Under the pieces are notes generated by a model. The model was given only the letters and a program-made list of their open reading frames with translations, was not told the DNA's origin and searched no databases. The position numbers and the translations under genes were made by a program. A stretch of 64,000 nucleotides of DNA from Luteibacter rhizovicinus DSM 16549 (GTDB lineage Bacteria > Pseudomonadota > Gammaproteobacteria > Xanthomonadales > Rhodanobacteraceae), in contig NZ_CP017480.1 of NCBI RefSeq assembly GCF_001887595.1, positions 3,810,001 through 3,874,000 on the forward strand, read 5' to 3'. This document shows, in pieces, positions 27,614 to 36,748 of the stretch (its first letter is position 1; each line of letters begins with the position of its first letter).

Positions 27614-28648
27614 TTACCCGATATCGTCCTCGCTGTCTCCCGTCAGCAGGAAGGGGTTGAGCGCATGGCGGGCAAAACCTTCCTCGCTGACCAGCAGGTC
27701 CAGGCCGAACGAGGCGAGATCGTCGGCGACGGGGTCCAGCTGCGTGTCGTGGAGTTGGTAGAGGAGCTTGCTGTACGTGTGGCATTCCGCACAGACCTCG
27801 GCCTTGACCACGCCGCCGTCGTCCTCGATGCCCCGCAGGGAAAGCTTGCGGGTGCCGGCGCAGGTCACGCAGACGGTGCGCGTGTGGTTCCAGGCCGTCG
27901 AGCACATCGAACAATGCAGATAACGCGTGCCGGGAATGATGCCGCTGGCGGTGATCACACCGGCAATGGATGGCGAGCCGCAGCAGGGGCAGAGCGAGCG
28001 TTCCTGCAGCAGCCGAAGGTCGGCGGCGGACAGGCGCGCCGCGGAGCCGGTGAAGTAGATCTGCAGGGCGGCGACGATGAAGACCGTGGCGCCGGTGTCG
28101 GCGGCGGGGATGTGGCCGCGGAGGAAGTGGGTGGCGAGGGTTTCGAGGGTGGTGGGATCGGCGGTGCGGAGGGTATCTATGAGGGCGAGGGTGGCTGGGG
28201 GGAGATCGTCGCCCTGCGGGGGAATCGCCGATGAATCGGCTCCCACAGGTGCATTGAGTCCCATACGTGCATTGGGTCCTACCGACGCATTGGGCGCAAC
28301 AAGGTGGTCGAGGAGGCGGGTCAGGGCGTCGCGCCAGACGGGGGACCGTTGGTGGCCGTCGGCGGCGAGTGGGGGAAGGCGTGCTTCCGTGGCGCGTGCG
28401 ATGTCTTCGGCGCTCAACGCGGCTGCAGGGGCCAGGGTCGTGGCGACGACGTGCTGGGCGCGGGCGAGGCGGGCGACGAAGCGCAGCCAGGGCTCCATGG
28501 GGTGACCGGGAGCGAGGTGATCCAGGCGTGCCGCCGTGACGACGAAACGGCGGGCGAGGTCCGGCATGACGATCGGGGCGGGCGACTTGACGCCGGCGTG
28601 GGTGGGGCCGCTCCATGCCTTGTCGGGTGGTGCCTCGGCTTGCTTCAC
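27614..28648 (-). CDS. fdhE: Formate dehydrogenase accessory protein FdhE, with repeat-derived insert
   Basis: Cytoplasmic maturation factor for respiratory formate dehydrogenase. The 344-aa protein has the four CxxC pairs of FdhE in order: '[10 protein letters not shown]', '[10 protein letters not shown]', 'TVCVTCAGT' and 'EVCAECHTY', which bind iron. The start is a GTG at 28648 whose GTGA overlaps the fdnI stop, with AGGAAG just upstream. Residues about 127-150 are a low-complexity insert ('[20 protein letters not shown]'). Part of it is coded by the 23-bp genome repeat at 28224-28246, in a frame different from that used in fecR and the PPTase gene. The catalytic-type Cys regions are intact, so function is probably kept. 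Confidence 0.94.
   Translation of the reverse strand: MKQAEAPPDKAWSGPTHAGVKSPAPIVMPDLARRFVVTAARLDHLAPGHPMEPWLRFVARLARAQHVVATTLAPAAALSAEDIARATEARLPPLAADGHQRSPVWRDALTRLLDHLVAPNASVGPNARMGLNAPVGADSSAIPPQGDDLPPATLALIDTLRTADPTTLETLATHFLRGHIPAADTGATVFIVAALQIYFTGSAARLSAADLRLLQERSLCPCCGSPSIAGVITASGIIPGTRYLHCSMCSTAWNHTRTVCVTCAGTRKLSLRGIEDDGGVVKAEVCAECHTYSKLLYQLHDTQLDPVADDLASFGLDLLVSEEGFARHALNPFLLTGDSEDDIG
28224..28246 (-). repeat. 23-bp palindromic repeat copy inside fdhE
   Basis: Reads ATCGCCGATGAATCGGCTCC plus CAC on the plus strand, an exact copy of the consensus found between genes. It is translated on the minus strand as VGADSSAI, a third frame compared with fecR (GSRFIGDA and SPLKRLPQ). Confidence 0.9.
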
Positions 28649-29307
28649 GGGTTCTTCCTGGGCGTGGTCTTGCTGACGCGACGGCTCGCGGCCAGTTGAT
28701 AGAACCACTTGCGATGATGGTGCCACGCCCAGCCGGGCGTCACATACCCCTGGGTCATGCTGCGCACGGAATCGCGGATCCAGATCGCCGCGTAGACGTG
28801 CACGACCCAGACCAGGATGGCGCAGATCGCCGCCGCGCTATGAATCAGTACGGCCACGCGCTGCACGGGGATGGACGTTGCCTCACCGAAGTAGACTTCC
28901 CAGATCAGCAGGCCGGTGACGAAGAGCACCGGGATCAACAGCGTCATCGACCAGAACACCAGCTTCTGTCCGCTGTTGTTTCGACCGATCGGTGGGACGT
29001 GCTCGTCGTCGTTCTTCACCACGTGGACGATCGCCTTCGACCAGGCGATGTCATCCTTCGACGGCAGGTTCGATCGCCAGAACTGGATGATCATGCCGAT
29101 CCAGCTGATCACCAGCGACACGCCGAACCAGGGATGCGCCGCACGCGCCCACTGGCCACCGCCGAACAGCTCGGACAGGAAGAACAGGATCGGATGGAAC
29201 ATCGACAGCCCGGATAACACCAGCAGGATGAACAAGCCGGCGTTGATCCAGTGATTGACGCGGTTCAAGGTGGTGTAGCGGGTGATGGCACGATCGGGGC
29301 GGGTCAT
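28645..29307 (-). CDS. fdnI: Formate dehydrogenase-N cytochrome b556 (gamma) subunit
   Basis: 220-aa inner-membrane diheme cytochrome b that moves electrons from FdnH to menaquinone or ubiquinone. Four hydrophobic helices are visible, the first at '[20 protein letters not shown]'. The N-terminal '[15 protein letters not shown]' and later '[20 protein letters not shown]' hold heme-ligand histidines. The start is the ATG at 29307 with GAAGGAGGAG upstream; it overlaps the fdnH stop by 4 nt. The C-terminus overlaps fdhE. Confidence 0.94.
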   Translation of the reverse strand: MTRPDRAITRYTTLNRVNHWINAGLFILLVLSGLSMFHPILFFLSELFGGGQWARAAHPWFGVSLVISWIGMIIQFWRSNLPSKDDIAWSKAIVHVVKNDDEHVPPIGRNNSGQKLVFWSMTLLIPVLFVTGLLIWEVYFGEATSIPVQRVAVLIHSAAAICAILVWVVHVYAAIWIRDSVRSMTQGYVTPGWAWHHHRKWFYQLAASRRVSKTTPRKNP

Positions 29308-30221
29308 GTCGACTCCTCCTTCTCTTCCTCGCGCAACACACGGTCGGCCTCGGCTTCGTCCGCTTCGGTCACCTCGTTCGGACCGATGGTGACCCAATGG
29401 AAGAAGGCGCCCACGGCAGCCAGTGCGATGCCGATCACGGCCAGTGGCTTGATCACGCCCTTCCACAGTTCGACGACTGGACTGATGCGCGGCTTGTCGG
29501 GCAGGCCGGAATACAGCGATGGCTTGTCCGCGTGGTGCAGCACGTACATCACGTGCGTGCCACCGACTTCGGGTGGATCGTACAGGCCGGCATTCTCGAA
29601 GCCGCGCGACTTCAGGTCCTCGATGCGCTCGCCGGCCCAGTTCGTCATGTCGGTCTTGGAGCCGAACATGATGGCGCCAGTCGGACAGGCTTTCACGCAG
29701 GCCGGTTCGAGACCGACGGCGACACGGTCCGAGCACAGCGTGCACTTGTACGACTTGTGATCCGTCTTGCTTACGCGCGGGATATCGAAGGGGCAGCCCT
29801 TGATGCAGTACCCGCAGCCGATGCACTTGTCACTGATGAAGTCGACGATGCCGTTGGCGTACTGGACGATCGCCCCGGGCGCCGGGCAGGCCTTCAGGCA
29901 TCCGGGGTCTTCGCAGTGCATGCAGCCGTCCTTGCGGATCAGCCATTCGAGATTGCCTTTCTCGTTCTCGTACTCGGCGAACTTCATCAGCGTCCACACA
30001 CTCGGCCCCAGATCCATGGGGTTTTCGTAGGAGCCTTCGAAGTGACCGATCTCCGGGCGCAGGTTGTTCCATTCCATGCACGCGGACTGGCAGGCCTTGC
30101 AGCCGATGCAGCGGCTCACGTCGATCAGCTTCGCCACCTGGTCCTCGTGGCTTCGCGTCATCGGCGGCGTCATCGTCGAGGCGGAGCGACGGATGTAGTC
30201 TTGCGATTGCATATCCGACAT
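29304..30221 (-). CDS. fdnH: Formate dehydrogenase-N iron-sulfur (beta) subunit
   Basis: 305-aa periplasmic-facing electron-transfer subunit. Four [4Fe-4S] clusters are indicated by '[16 protein letters not shown]', '[19 protein letters not shown]', '[17 protein letters not shown]' and 'KCTLCSDR...[10 protein letters not shown]'. A single C-terminal transmembrane helix ('[15 protein letters not shown]') anchors it. The ATG at 30221 is chosen over 30212 because TGAGG lies about 12 nt before it; either is possible. It is 10 bp downstream of fdnG and overlaps fdnI by 4 nt. Confidence 0.95.
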   Translation of the reverse strand: MSDMQSQDYIRRSASTMTPPMTRSHEDQVAKLIDVSRCIGCKACQSACMEWNNLRPEIGHFEGSYENPMDLGPSVWTLMKFAEYENEKGNLEWLIRKDGCMHCEDPGCLKACPAPGAIVQYANGIVDFISDKCIGCGYCIKGCPFDIPRVSKTDHKSYKCTLCSDRVAVGLEPACVKACPTGAIMFGSKTDMTNWAGERIEDLKSRGFENAGLYDPPEVGGTHVMYVLHHADKPSLYSGLPDKPRISPVVELWKGVIKPLAVIGIALAAVGAFFHWVTIGPNEVTEADEAEADRVLREEEKEEST

Positions 30222-30231
30222 GACGTTCGCC

Positions 30232-33200
30232 TCAGGTGACCGGTGCGGCGGTGGGTTCGACATTGACCAGGAACGCCTTGAATTCCGGCGTCTGCGTGTT
30301 GGCGTCACCGACCGACGGAGTCAGCGTATTGGCGCCATAGCCCTTTCGCGCCTGCCCGGTGAAGCCCCAGTGCAAGGGCACGCCGATCACATGAGTCGGC
30401 TTGCCGTCCACGGTCAGCGGCTTGATGCGCTTGGTCACATAGGCCTTGCAGATCACCTCGCCGCGCTTGGACGAGACCTTGACCCAGCCGCCCTGCGCGA
30501 TGCCTTTCTCCTTCGCCAGTACCTCACCGATCTCGACGAATTCCTCGGGCTGGAGGATCGCGTTGATCAGCGCGTGCTTGGTCCAGAAGTGGAAGTGCTC
30601 GGTGAGGCGGTACGTGGTCGCGACGTACGGGAAGTCGTTGCGATGGCCAAACGAGGCGCGATCGTCGGCAAACACGCGCGCCGCCGGGTTGTTGCTTACC
30701 TTCGGATGCAGCACGTTCTCCGACGGCGATTCGAAGGGCTCGTAGTGCTCCGGGAACGGTCCTTCGGCCATGAGGTTGAGGGCGAACAGGCGTCCCAGCC
30801 CCTCGGCATTCATGATGAAGGGGCCGACGTTGTCCGACGGTTTGGTTGTGGGGATGTAGTCGGGCACATCGATGCCGGCCCAGCGCGTGCCATTCCACTC
30901 GACGACAGGCTTCTTCGGGTTCCAGGCCTTGCCTTCCAGGTCCGCGCTGGCGCGGTTGTAGAGGATGCGGCGGTTTGCCGGCCAGGCCCAGGCCCAGTTC
31001 GGCGCGATGCCTTGCTCGCGCGGATCCGTGGCGTCACGGCGAGCCATCTGGTTGCCCTTCTCGGTGAACGAGCCGGCGAAGATCCAGCAGCCCGAGGCCG
31101 TGGTGCCGTCGTCCTTGAGTTGCCCGAAGCCGTCGAGCAGGGTCCCGGCCTTGGCGGTCACCGCGTTGGTGACCGGGTCGGTCTGATCGGCCAGGGTACG
31201 GCCGTTCATTTCCTTCGCCAGCTCTTCGGGATCCGGCGCGCGTGGGTCGGTGTACTTCCAGCTGATGTTGAGGATCGGGTCGGGGAAGGCGCCACCTTCT
31301 TTGCGATACATCTCGCGCAGGCGGTGGAAGATGCCGCTCATGATCCAGATATCGGACATCGCCTTGCCCGGGCCCTCGGCGGCTTTCCAGTGCCACTGCA
31401 ACCAGCGCGCCGAGTTGACCAGCGAGCCGTTCTCCTCGGCAAAGCACGTCACCGGAAGCTGGAACACCTCGGTCTGTATCTCGCTGGGTTTGGCCGGGTT
31501 CTGCGGGCCGAAATCCTGCCAGAAGCGCGAGGTTTCTGTGTCCAGCGGATCCATGGTGACGAGGAACTTCAGCTTGCTCAGGCCGCGGCGGATCTTGCCG
31601 CGATCCGGGAAGGCTTGCAGCGGATTGAAGCCCTGGCAGATGTAGCCCGTCATCTGGCCGTTGTTCATCATCTCGAAGGCCTTGATGATGTCGTAAAGCG
31701 GTATGTCGAGCTTGGGCAGCCAGTCGTAACCCCAGTTGTTCTCCTTCGTCGCCGCATCGCCCCAGAGTGCTTTCTGCAGGCTGACGACGAACTTGCCGTA
31801 GTTCTGGTAATAGCTGGTCTGGCCCGGACGCAGCGGCTTGAACAGCTTGGTCTTCATGTAGTCGTCGAAGGTGGCTTCCTTGTCCGTCGGCAGGCTCAGG
31901 TAACCCGGCATCTGGTTGGACAGCAGGCCGATGTCGGTCAGGCCCTGGATGTTGGAGTGCCCGCGCAGCGCGTTCATGCCACCGCCGGCTACGCCGATAT
32001 TGCCCAGCAACAGCTGGACCATCGCCATCGCACGGATGTTCTGTGCGCCGACCGAGTGTTGCGTCCAGCCCAGCGCGAACAGGCTGGTCATCGCCTTGTC
32101 CGGCGCCGCCGTGCTCGCGATCAGCTCGCACACGTGGAGGAACTTGTCCTGCGGCGTGCCGGTGATCCGCGAGACCATTTCCGGGGTGTACCGGGACACG
32201 TGCTGCTTGAGCAGGTTGATCACGCAGCGCGGGTTCTGCCAGGTGTCATCGGCTTTCGCGAAGCCCTGTTCGTCGAGATCGTAGTTCCAGGTCGCCTTGT
32301 CGTAGCTGTTGGTTTCCGCGTTGAAGCCGCTGAAATGGCCGTCCTCGAAGGCAAAGCCGTCCGCCACCAGCAGGCTGGCGTTGGTATACGCACGCACATA
32401 GGCATGCTGGATGGCGTCCTTCTCCAGCAGGTAATGCATCACGCCACTGAGGAACGCGATGTCCGTGCCGGGACGGATCGGGGCGTAGTAATCCGCGACC
32501 GAGGCCGTGCGCGTGAAGCGCGGGTCGACCACGACGAGCTTCGCGCCGTTCTCGATCTTCGCTTCGATCACCCACTTGAAACCGCAGGGATGCGCTTCGG
32601 CGGCGTTGCCACCCATGACGATGACGACGTTGGCGTTACGGATGTCCTGCCAGGTGTTCGTCATCGCACCACGACCGAATGATGGGGCCAGACTGGCCAC
32701 CGTCGGTCCGTGTCAGACGCGCGCCTGGTTGTCGAACACCACCATGCCGAGGGAGCGGGCGACCTTCCAGGTGAGGAAGGCTGTTTCGCTGGACGAGGCC
32801 GACGCCGCCAGCATGCCCATGCTGGTCCAGCGGTTGACGGTGGTGCCGGCCGCGTTCTGCGTGATGAAGTGCTTGTCGCGGTCCTCCTTCATCAGCTTGG
32901 CGATGCGGTCCAGGGCAAAGTCCCAGGAGACTTCCTCGAACTCGGTCCCACCCGGTTTTCGGTATCGCGGTGCGGTCAGGCGGGTAGGGGCATGCACGAT
33001 ATCGAGCAGCGCGGAACCCTTCGGGCATAGCGTGCCGCGGTTCACCGGATGATCGGGATCGCCCTCGATATGGATGATGTTGGAGAGGGCATTCTTGGCC
33101 CGGTCACCCATGCTGTAGATGAGGATGCCGCAGGCGACCGAGCAGTACGTACACGTGTTACGTGTCTCGGTGGCGTGGGCCAGCTTGAAGGGTCGTACCG

Positions 33201-33306
33201 CGGCGGCCTGCGCCACACCGGAGGCGCCGAAGCCGAGCATGCCGAGACTGCCGGCAGCCAGGCCCAGACCTGTGACTTTGAGAAACTCGCGACGCGTGAG
33301 AGGCAT
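30232..33306 (-). CDS. fdnG: Selenocysteine-containing formate dehydrogenase-N catalytic subunit, read through UGA
   Basis: Mo/W-bis-MGD enzyme that oxidises formate in the periplasm. The 1024-aa frame runs from the ATG at 33306 to 30232 with one internal TGA at 32713-32715 (codon 198). The context '[19 protein letters not shown]' is identical in layout to E. coli FdnG, where Sec is residue 196. The Tat signal '[15 protein letters not shown]' and the N-terminal cluster 'CTYCSVACG' are present. Both halves share the same frame, a SECIS-like hairpin follows the UGA, and all sel genes are adjacent, so this is Sec insertion, not a frameshift. It heads the operon fdnGHI-fdhE-selAB-selC. Confidence 0.97.
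32674..32707 (-). promoter_or_regulatory. Bacterial SECIS hairpin in fdnG
   Basis: Starts 6 nt after the UGA codon. On the minus strand ACCGA (32707-32703) pairs with TCGGT (32678-32674), GGTG with CATC, and GCC with GGC, leaving an AGTCT apical loop. The GUCU core matches the SelB-binding loop of the E. coli fdhF/fdnG SECIS. Position and loop fit; pairing was done by eye. Confidence 0.8.
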
Positions 33307-33628
33307 GACGGGAAGCTCCCTCGAAACCTGGCTTGGCGATGCCACCCGCGGGGCGGACGGCGACTTGGCTCGGATCCACGCGAAAAACGTAGCACGAAGG
33401 GCTTGGGGCGGTCGATGACGTTTCCGCCCTGTTGATCGGGGTTTCCCGGTCGCTTGCCGCGACAAGGTGTATGACGATCACGTGAGAAAGTCGTCATAAG
33501 TATATGAATTAAATGCGTATAAAGGGTTCTGCTCTGCGCGGGACGAAAGAAACGGGTGCGTCGCGTATTTTTGCGCTGGCTCGGCTTCGCCGTCGCCGTC
33601 GCTGCGTACACTTGGGCGTCTCGCGCAG
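33307..33628. other. Upstream region of the fdn operon, no gene seen
   Basis: About 320 bp without a credible gene. An AT-rich patch at 33490-33525, including TATACT-like sequence on the minus strand (near 33500), is the most likely promoter area for fdnG in this GC-rich DNA. No clear -35, FNR or NarL box was found by eye. Confidence 0.45.
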
Positions 33629-33772
33629 GAGACCTTGGTGCCCACCCTCGCTGCTCAGACAGGTCCTCCGCGTTCCGTACCGGAAAGGCCGCTAATGCGG
33701 CCCGTGTACTTATCTGGCCTACGGCCGCTGCACTTGTGCGGAACTCGCCTCGAGGGTGGACACCAAGGTCTC
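33629..33772. repeat. Palindromic element, left copy (TIR-bounded, MITE-like)
   Basis: A 144-bp element bounded by 22-bp inverted repeats (33629-33650 and 33751-33772, one mismatch) starting GAGACCTTGGTG. Its core, 33637-33764, is repeated in inverted orientation at 34036-34163 with four mismatches in 128 bp. Inside is a small palindrome (GGCCGC-TAAT-GCGGCC). It holds no transposase. Confidence 0.9.
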
Positions 33773-34025
33773 TCACGACGATACGTTCAGCGGGAAGGCG
33801 AGCCGTTGGTGAATGTGACCGCCAAAGCCAGCCGTCACCGCAATCGTGGTGGTGCGTACATCTCGCTCATTGAGCGGCTTCGTCGCCGTGGCGCGGTCTC
33901 GCGCGGATCATCTCGACCGGCGCGCTGGGGTTGACCGTTTGGCGATGGCGATCGCGATGGCAAAAACCCAGCCACTGAAGCAGCGTTGCTTCGTCGGCTC
34001 GACCCGCACGAACCTCAGGGTTGGA
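33773..34025. other. Spacer between the two inverted palindromic elements, no gene seen
   Basis: About 250 bp of ordinary GC content between the two element copies. Six-frame reading gives only Arg-rich, repeat-like peptides with no recognisable domain and no start with a convincing SD. It could be a decayed gene piece or a non-coding part of a larger composite element. Confidence 0.5.
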
Positions 34026-34173
34026 AAGAGTCTTCGGTGTCCACCCTCGAGGCGAGTTCCGCACAAGTGGAGCGGCCGCAGGCCGGATAAGTACACGGGC
34101 CGCGTTAGCGGCCTTTCCGGTACGGAACGCGGAGGACCTGTCTGAGCAGCGAGGGTGGGCACCGAAGGCTCTT
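34026..34173. repeat. Palindromic element, right copy (inverted relative to the left copy)
   Basis: A 148-bp element bounded by 24-bp inverted repeats (34026-34049 and 34150-34173, two mismatches) starting AAGAGTCTTCGGTG. The core 34036-34163 is the reverse complement of 33637-33764 apart from four substitutions. Together the pair could fold as a 128-bp stem. Confidence 0.9.
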
Positions 34174-34221
34174 TGCCTCAAGCCCCCCCAGCGAGGGTGG
34201 GCACCGAAGGCTCTTTGCCTC
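34148..34221. repeat. Two 32-bp direct repeats at the outer edge of the right element
   Basis: 34148-34179 and 34190-34221 are identical over 32 bp (beginning AGCGAGGGTGGGCACCGAAG), spaced by 10 bp. The first copy includes the right terminal repeat of the element. The second looks like an extra end, as left by slippage or by partial loss of a third element. Confidence 0.88.
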
Positions 34222-34275
34222 CGAACAGCCCGAACCTGAGTCGGGCCGTTCGCTTGCCGTGCGGATGACCGGACG

Positions 34276-35403
34276 TCAGGCCCCCGACGATGTCTCCCTC
34301 ATTTTCTCGAGCACCTGGTCCAGGCTGAAGCTGGCCGCCTTCTGTCGGGGCGGGAATTCCTTAAACGTCCCGAGGAATTCGGCAATGACCGCCTGCGCGG
34401 GTACGAGCAGGAAGATGTGCCGGAACATCCAGTCGTAGAAGGTATTGGAGGTGATCTGGGCCTTCTCGTAGGGGTCCATCCGCATGTTGAAGATGTAGGG
34501 CGCACGCAGGACGACGAACGGGTCCTGCCAGATTTTCAACGTGCCGGTAACACGCTGCTCCATGAACATGATCTTCCAGTTGTCGTAGCGAAGGGCCGCG
34601 ACATCGCCGTCATCGGTGAAGTAGATGAAGCCGGGACGCGGGCTCTTCTTCTCCTTGCCGGTCAGGTAGGGAAGCAGGTTGTAGCCGTCCAGATGGACCT
34701 TGAAGGTCGTCTTGCCGATCTTGTGACCCTTCTTGAGCTTCTCCTTGATATCCGGCTCACCGGCGAGCGCGAGGATGGTGGGAAACCAGTCGAGATGGCT
34801 GATGATCTCGTTGGATTCCGATCCCGCGGCGATCTTGCCAGGGAACCGAACCATGGCGGGGACGCGGTACGCGCCTTCCCAGCTCGAATTCTTCTCATTG
34901 CGGAAAGGCGTCGTGCCGGCGTCAGGCCACGTGTTCATATGCGGACCATTGTCCGTGCTGTAGCTGACGAAGGTGTCGTCCGCGATGCCGAGCTTGTCGA
35001 GGAAGTCGAGCATCTCGCCGATGCACTTGTCATGATCGATCATCACGTCGTGATACTCGGACTGCCAACGGCCTGACTGACCACGGCTCTCCGGTTTGAC
35101 GTGCGTCCACGCATGCATGTGCGAGGTGTTGAACCAGACGAAGAAAGGCTCATCGGCGTCATGGGCCGCCTTGATGAACTTCTTAGCGGCGGCAAGGAAT
35201 TCGTCGTCGCAGGTTTCCATGCGCTTGGTCGTCAACGGACCGGTATTCTCGATTTTTTGCCCGCCCTTGCCATCCGCCCAGCAATGCAGGACGCCGCGAG
35301 GCCCATACTTCTTCTTGAATTCCGGGAAGTCCTTCACGTTCGGGTAGTCGACTTCCTCGGGCTCTTCCTCGGCCCTTATCATCGTTGCCATCATTGCCGC
35401 CAC
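34276..35403 (-). pseudogene. Arylsulfatase, N-terminally truncated
   Basis: C-terminal two-thirds of a type I sulfatase. Sulfatase sequence starts abruptly at 'EEEPEEVDYPNVKDFPEFKK' (near 35370) and runs through 'EPFFVWFNTSHMHAWTHVKP', 'TFVSYSTDNGPHMNTWPD' and 'GAYRVPAMVRFPGKIAAGS' to a normal C-terminus. The N-terminal part with the CxPxR motif that becomes formylglycine, and the first metal-binding Asp pair, is absent. A sulfatase without them cannot work. The 11 residues before the junction are read from the antisense strand of the neighbouring DUF1622 gene. The full family length is about 550 aa; only about 365 remain. Confidence 0.88.
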
Positions 35404-35695
35404 GGCGATCTATCTCGTCGGACTGATCCGGCGTGTGGCCAACCCGCCGGCCCACTACACGCAGTACAAGCAGCGTCTCGGTCGCGCGCTGCTGCTTTGC
35501 CTGGAGATTCTTGTCGCCGCTGACATCGTGCGAACCATTGCGCTGGACAGCTCGGTGCAAAGTGTTATCTCCCTGGGCCTCCTCGTCGTCATCCGCACCT
35601 TCCTCAGCTGGTCGCTCATTCTCGAAGTCGAGGGACGCTGGCCATGGCAGGGTGAAGAGAAGCCAAGCCGCGACGTTCCGCCGGAGCTCCCGTGA
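35372..35695 (+). pseudogene. DUF1622-family membrane protein, N-terminally truncated
   Basis: The frame reads 'IIVAIIAATAIYLVGLIRR', then 'ALLLCLEILVAADIVRTIAL', 'LGLLVVIRTFLSWSLILEVE' and 'GRWPWQGE', a good match to the second half of DUF1622 proteins (about 120 aa when whole). The first helix and start are missing because homology stops at about 35372, exactly where the opposite-strand sulfatase homology begins. A GTG at 35435 could start an 86-aa remnant. The stop overlaps the marC start (TGATG), so the two were once one operon. Confidence 0.78.
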
Positions 35696-36405
35696 TGGCC
35701 GTTCTCGCGTTTCTCCAGGAAGTCGTCTCGATCGCCACCGAACCACCGCGAGCGACACAGATCCTCGGTCTCTCCGAAGCGTTTACCTTGCTGTTCGTCG
35801 TCATGGGGCCACCGCTGAAGACGCCGGCGGTCTACTACGCCCGTATGCATGCGTTCGATGCCTCGACACGCAGGGAACTCGCCTTCAAGACGTTCCTCCT
35901 GGCCACGGTGACGGTGCTGGTCGGCGGATTTGTCGGACTCGCGCTACAGCACAAATGGCAGATTTCGTTGCCTGCCATGCTGATCGCAGGAGGATTGATC
36001 TTCCTTCTCGTGTCGTTGCGGACGGTTCTCGAACAGTACGCGCCGGAGCCGGTCGCGAGTCCAGCTTCTGCAACGACAGCGCCAATCGGGGCCACGGCGC
36101 CGACGGCCTTCAGTCTCGCGATCCCGATGATCGTCACACCGTATGGCCTGGCAGGTTTCATCGTGCTATTGGCGTCGAGCCACAGCACCGAGCGCACCCT
36201 CGGGTTGGTCGGTGTCGTCGTGCTGGTGCTTGTCCTGCACCTGTTGGCGATGCTCGCGGCCGGCCCGATCATGCGAGGCATCGGGCCGATGCCATTCAAG
36301 GTATTCGGCACCATCATCGGATCGTTGACCGTGGCGCTCTCGGTCCAGATGATGATCTACGGTGGCCGGCTTTTGATGGCTGCCTTCGCCGTACCCTTGC
36401 CATAG
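35695..36405 (+). CDS. MarC-family integral membrane protein
   Basis: 236-aa inner-membrane protein with six helices in the MarC/UPF0056 pattern. 'FTLLFVVMGPPLKTPAVYYA' corresponds to the family 'FxxxxPxGxxPxF' segment. The repeat half has 'SLAIPMIVTPYGLAGFIVLL', close to the 'PLaiPliaGPGaI' signature, with TP in place of GP. A low-complexity loop ('PVASPASATTAPIGATAP') separates the halves. The ATG at 35695 overlaps the DUF1622 stop, implying coupling. Function unproven; MarC was once linked to antibiotic resistance, later not supported (family knowledge). Confidence 0.85.
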   Translation: MAVLAFLQEVVSIATEPPRATQILGLSEAFTLLFVVMGPPLKTPAVYYARMHAFDASTRRELAFKTFLLATVTVLVGGFVGLALQHKWQISLPAMLIAGGLIFLLVSLRTVLEQYAPEPVASPASATTAPIGATAPTAFSLAIPMIVTPYGLAGFIVLLASSHSTERTLGLVGVVVLVLVLHLLAMLAAGPIMRGIGPMPFKVFGTIIGSLTVALSVQMMIYGGRLLMAAFAVPLP

Positions 36406-36419
36406 TCCGGAGAATGGTC

Positions 36420-36734
36420 ATGACCAACCGACACGTGACGATCCTTGCATGGGCGGTCGTAGCCTCGCTGACCTTCACGTCACTACCAGCGTTCGCGCAG
36501 AACGGCGCGGGTTCGGCGCTCAACAGGGCGACCAAGGCGCTCCACCAAAAGTTCATCCGGGCGGATACCGACAAGGACGGTTATGTGACGCTGGCCGAAG
36601 CTGAAAAGGGCGATATGCCCACCACGGTGAAGTACTTCAGCGAGATCGACGCCACCCACCGCGGCAAGGTGTCCGAGGAGGAAATCAAGCGTTTCATGGT
36701 GCAGCGTGCGGCGGAGCACGCAAAGACACCGTAA
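36420..36734 (+). CDS. Small exported EF-hand protein
   Basis: 104-aa secreted or periplasmic protein. A signal peptide (hydrophobic core at about 7-24, ending 'LPAFAQN') precedes one canonical EF-hand loop 'DTDKDGYVTLAEAE' (Asp at 1, 3 and 5, Gly 6, Glu 12) and a degenerate second hand 'IDATHRGKVSEEEIKRF'. It likely binds Ca2+. The ATG at 36420 has GGAG 7 nt upstream; ATG 36414 is too close to that SD. It follows marC after 14 bp and is probably in the same transcript. Confidence 0.82.
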   Translation: MTNRHVTILAWAVVASLTFTSLPAFAQNGAGSALNRATKALHQKFIRADTDKDGYVTLAEAEKGDMPTTVKYFSEIDATHRGKVSEEEIKRFMVQRAAEHAKTP

Positions 36735-36748
36735 GCGGTGTTATCCCT

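Noticed and set aside
30220..32682. 820-codon open frame on the plus strand
   Set aside because: Fully antisense to fdnG; no domain matches and no codon logic, an effect of high GC at third positions.
32713..32715. fdnG as two genes or a frameshifted pseudogene
   Set aside because: Both halves share one frame, UGA stands at the Sec position with a SECIS-like hairpin, and all Sec machinery is adjacent.
34148..34221. Possible CRISPR array
   Set aside because: Only two repeats with a 10-bp spacer and they match the palindromic element ends; no cas genes in the window.
33556..34239. Several short frames of 60-105 codons across the inverted elements
   Set aside because: The peptides read the palindromic elements on both strands and repeat each other; they are by-products of the repeats.
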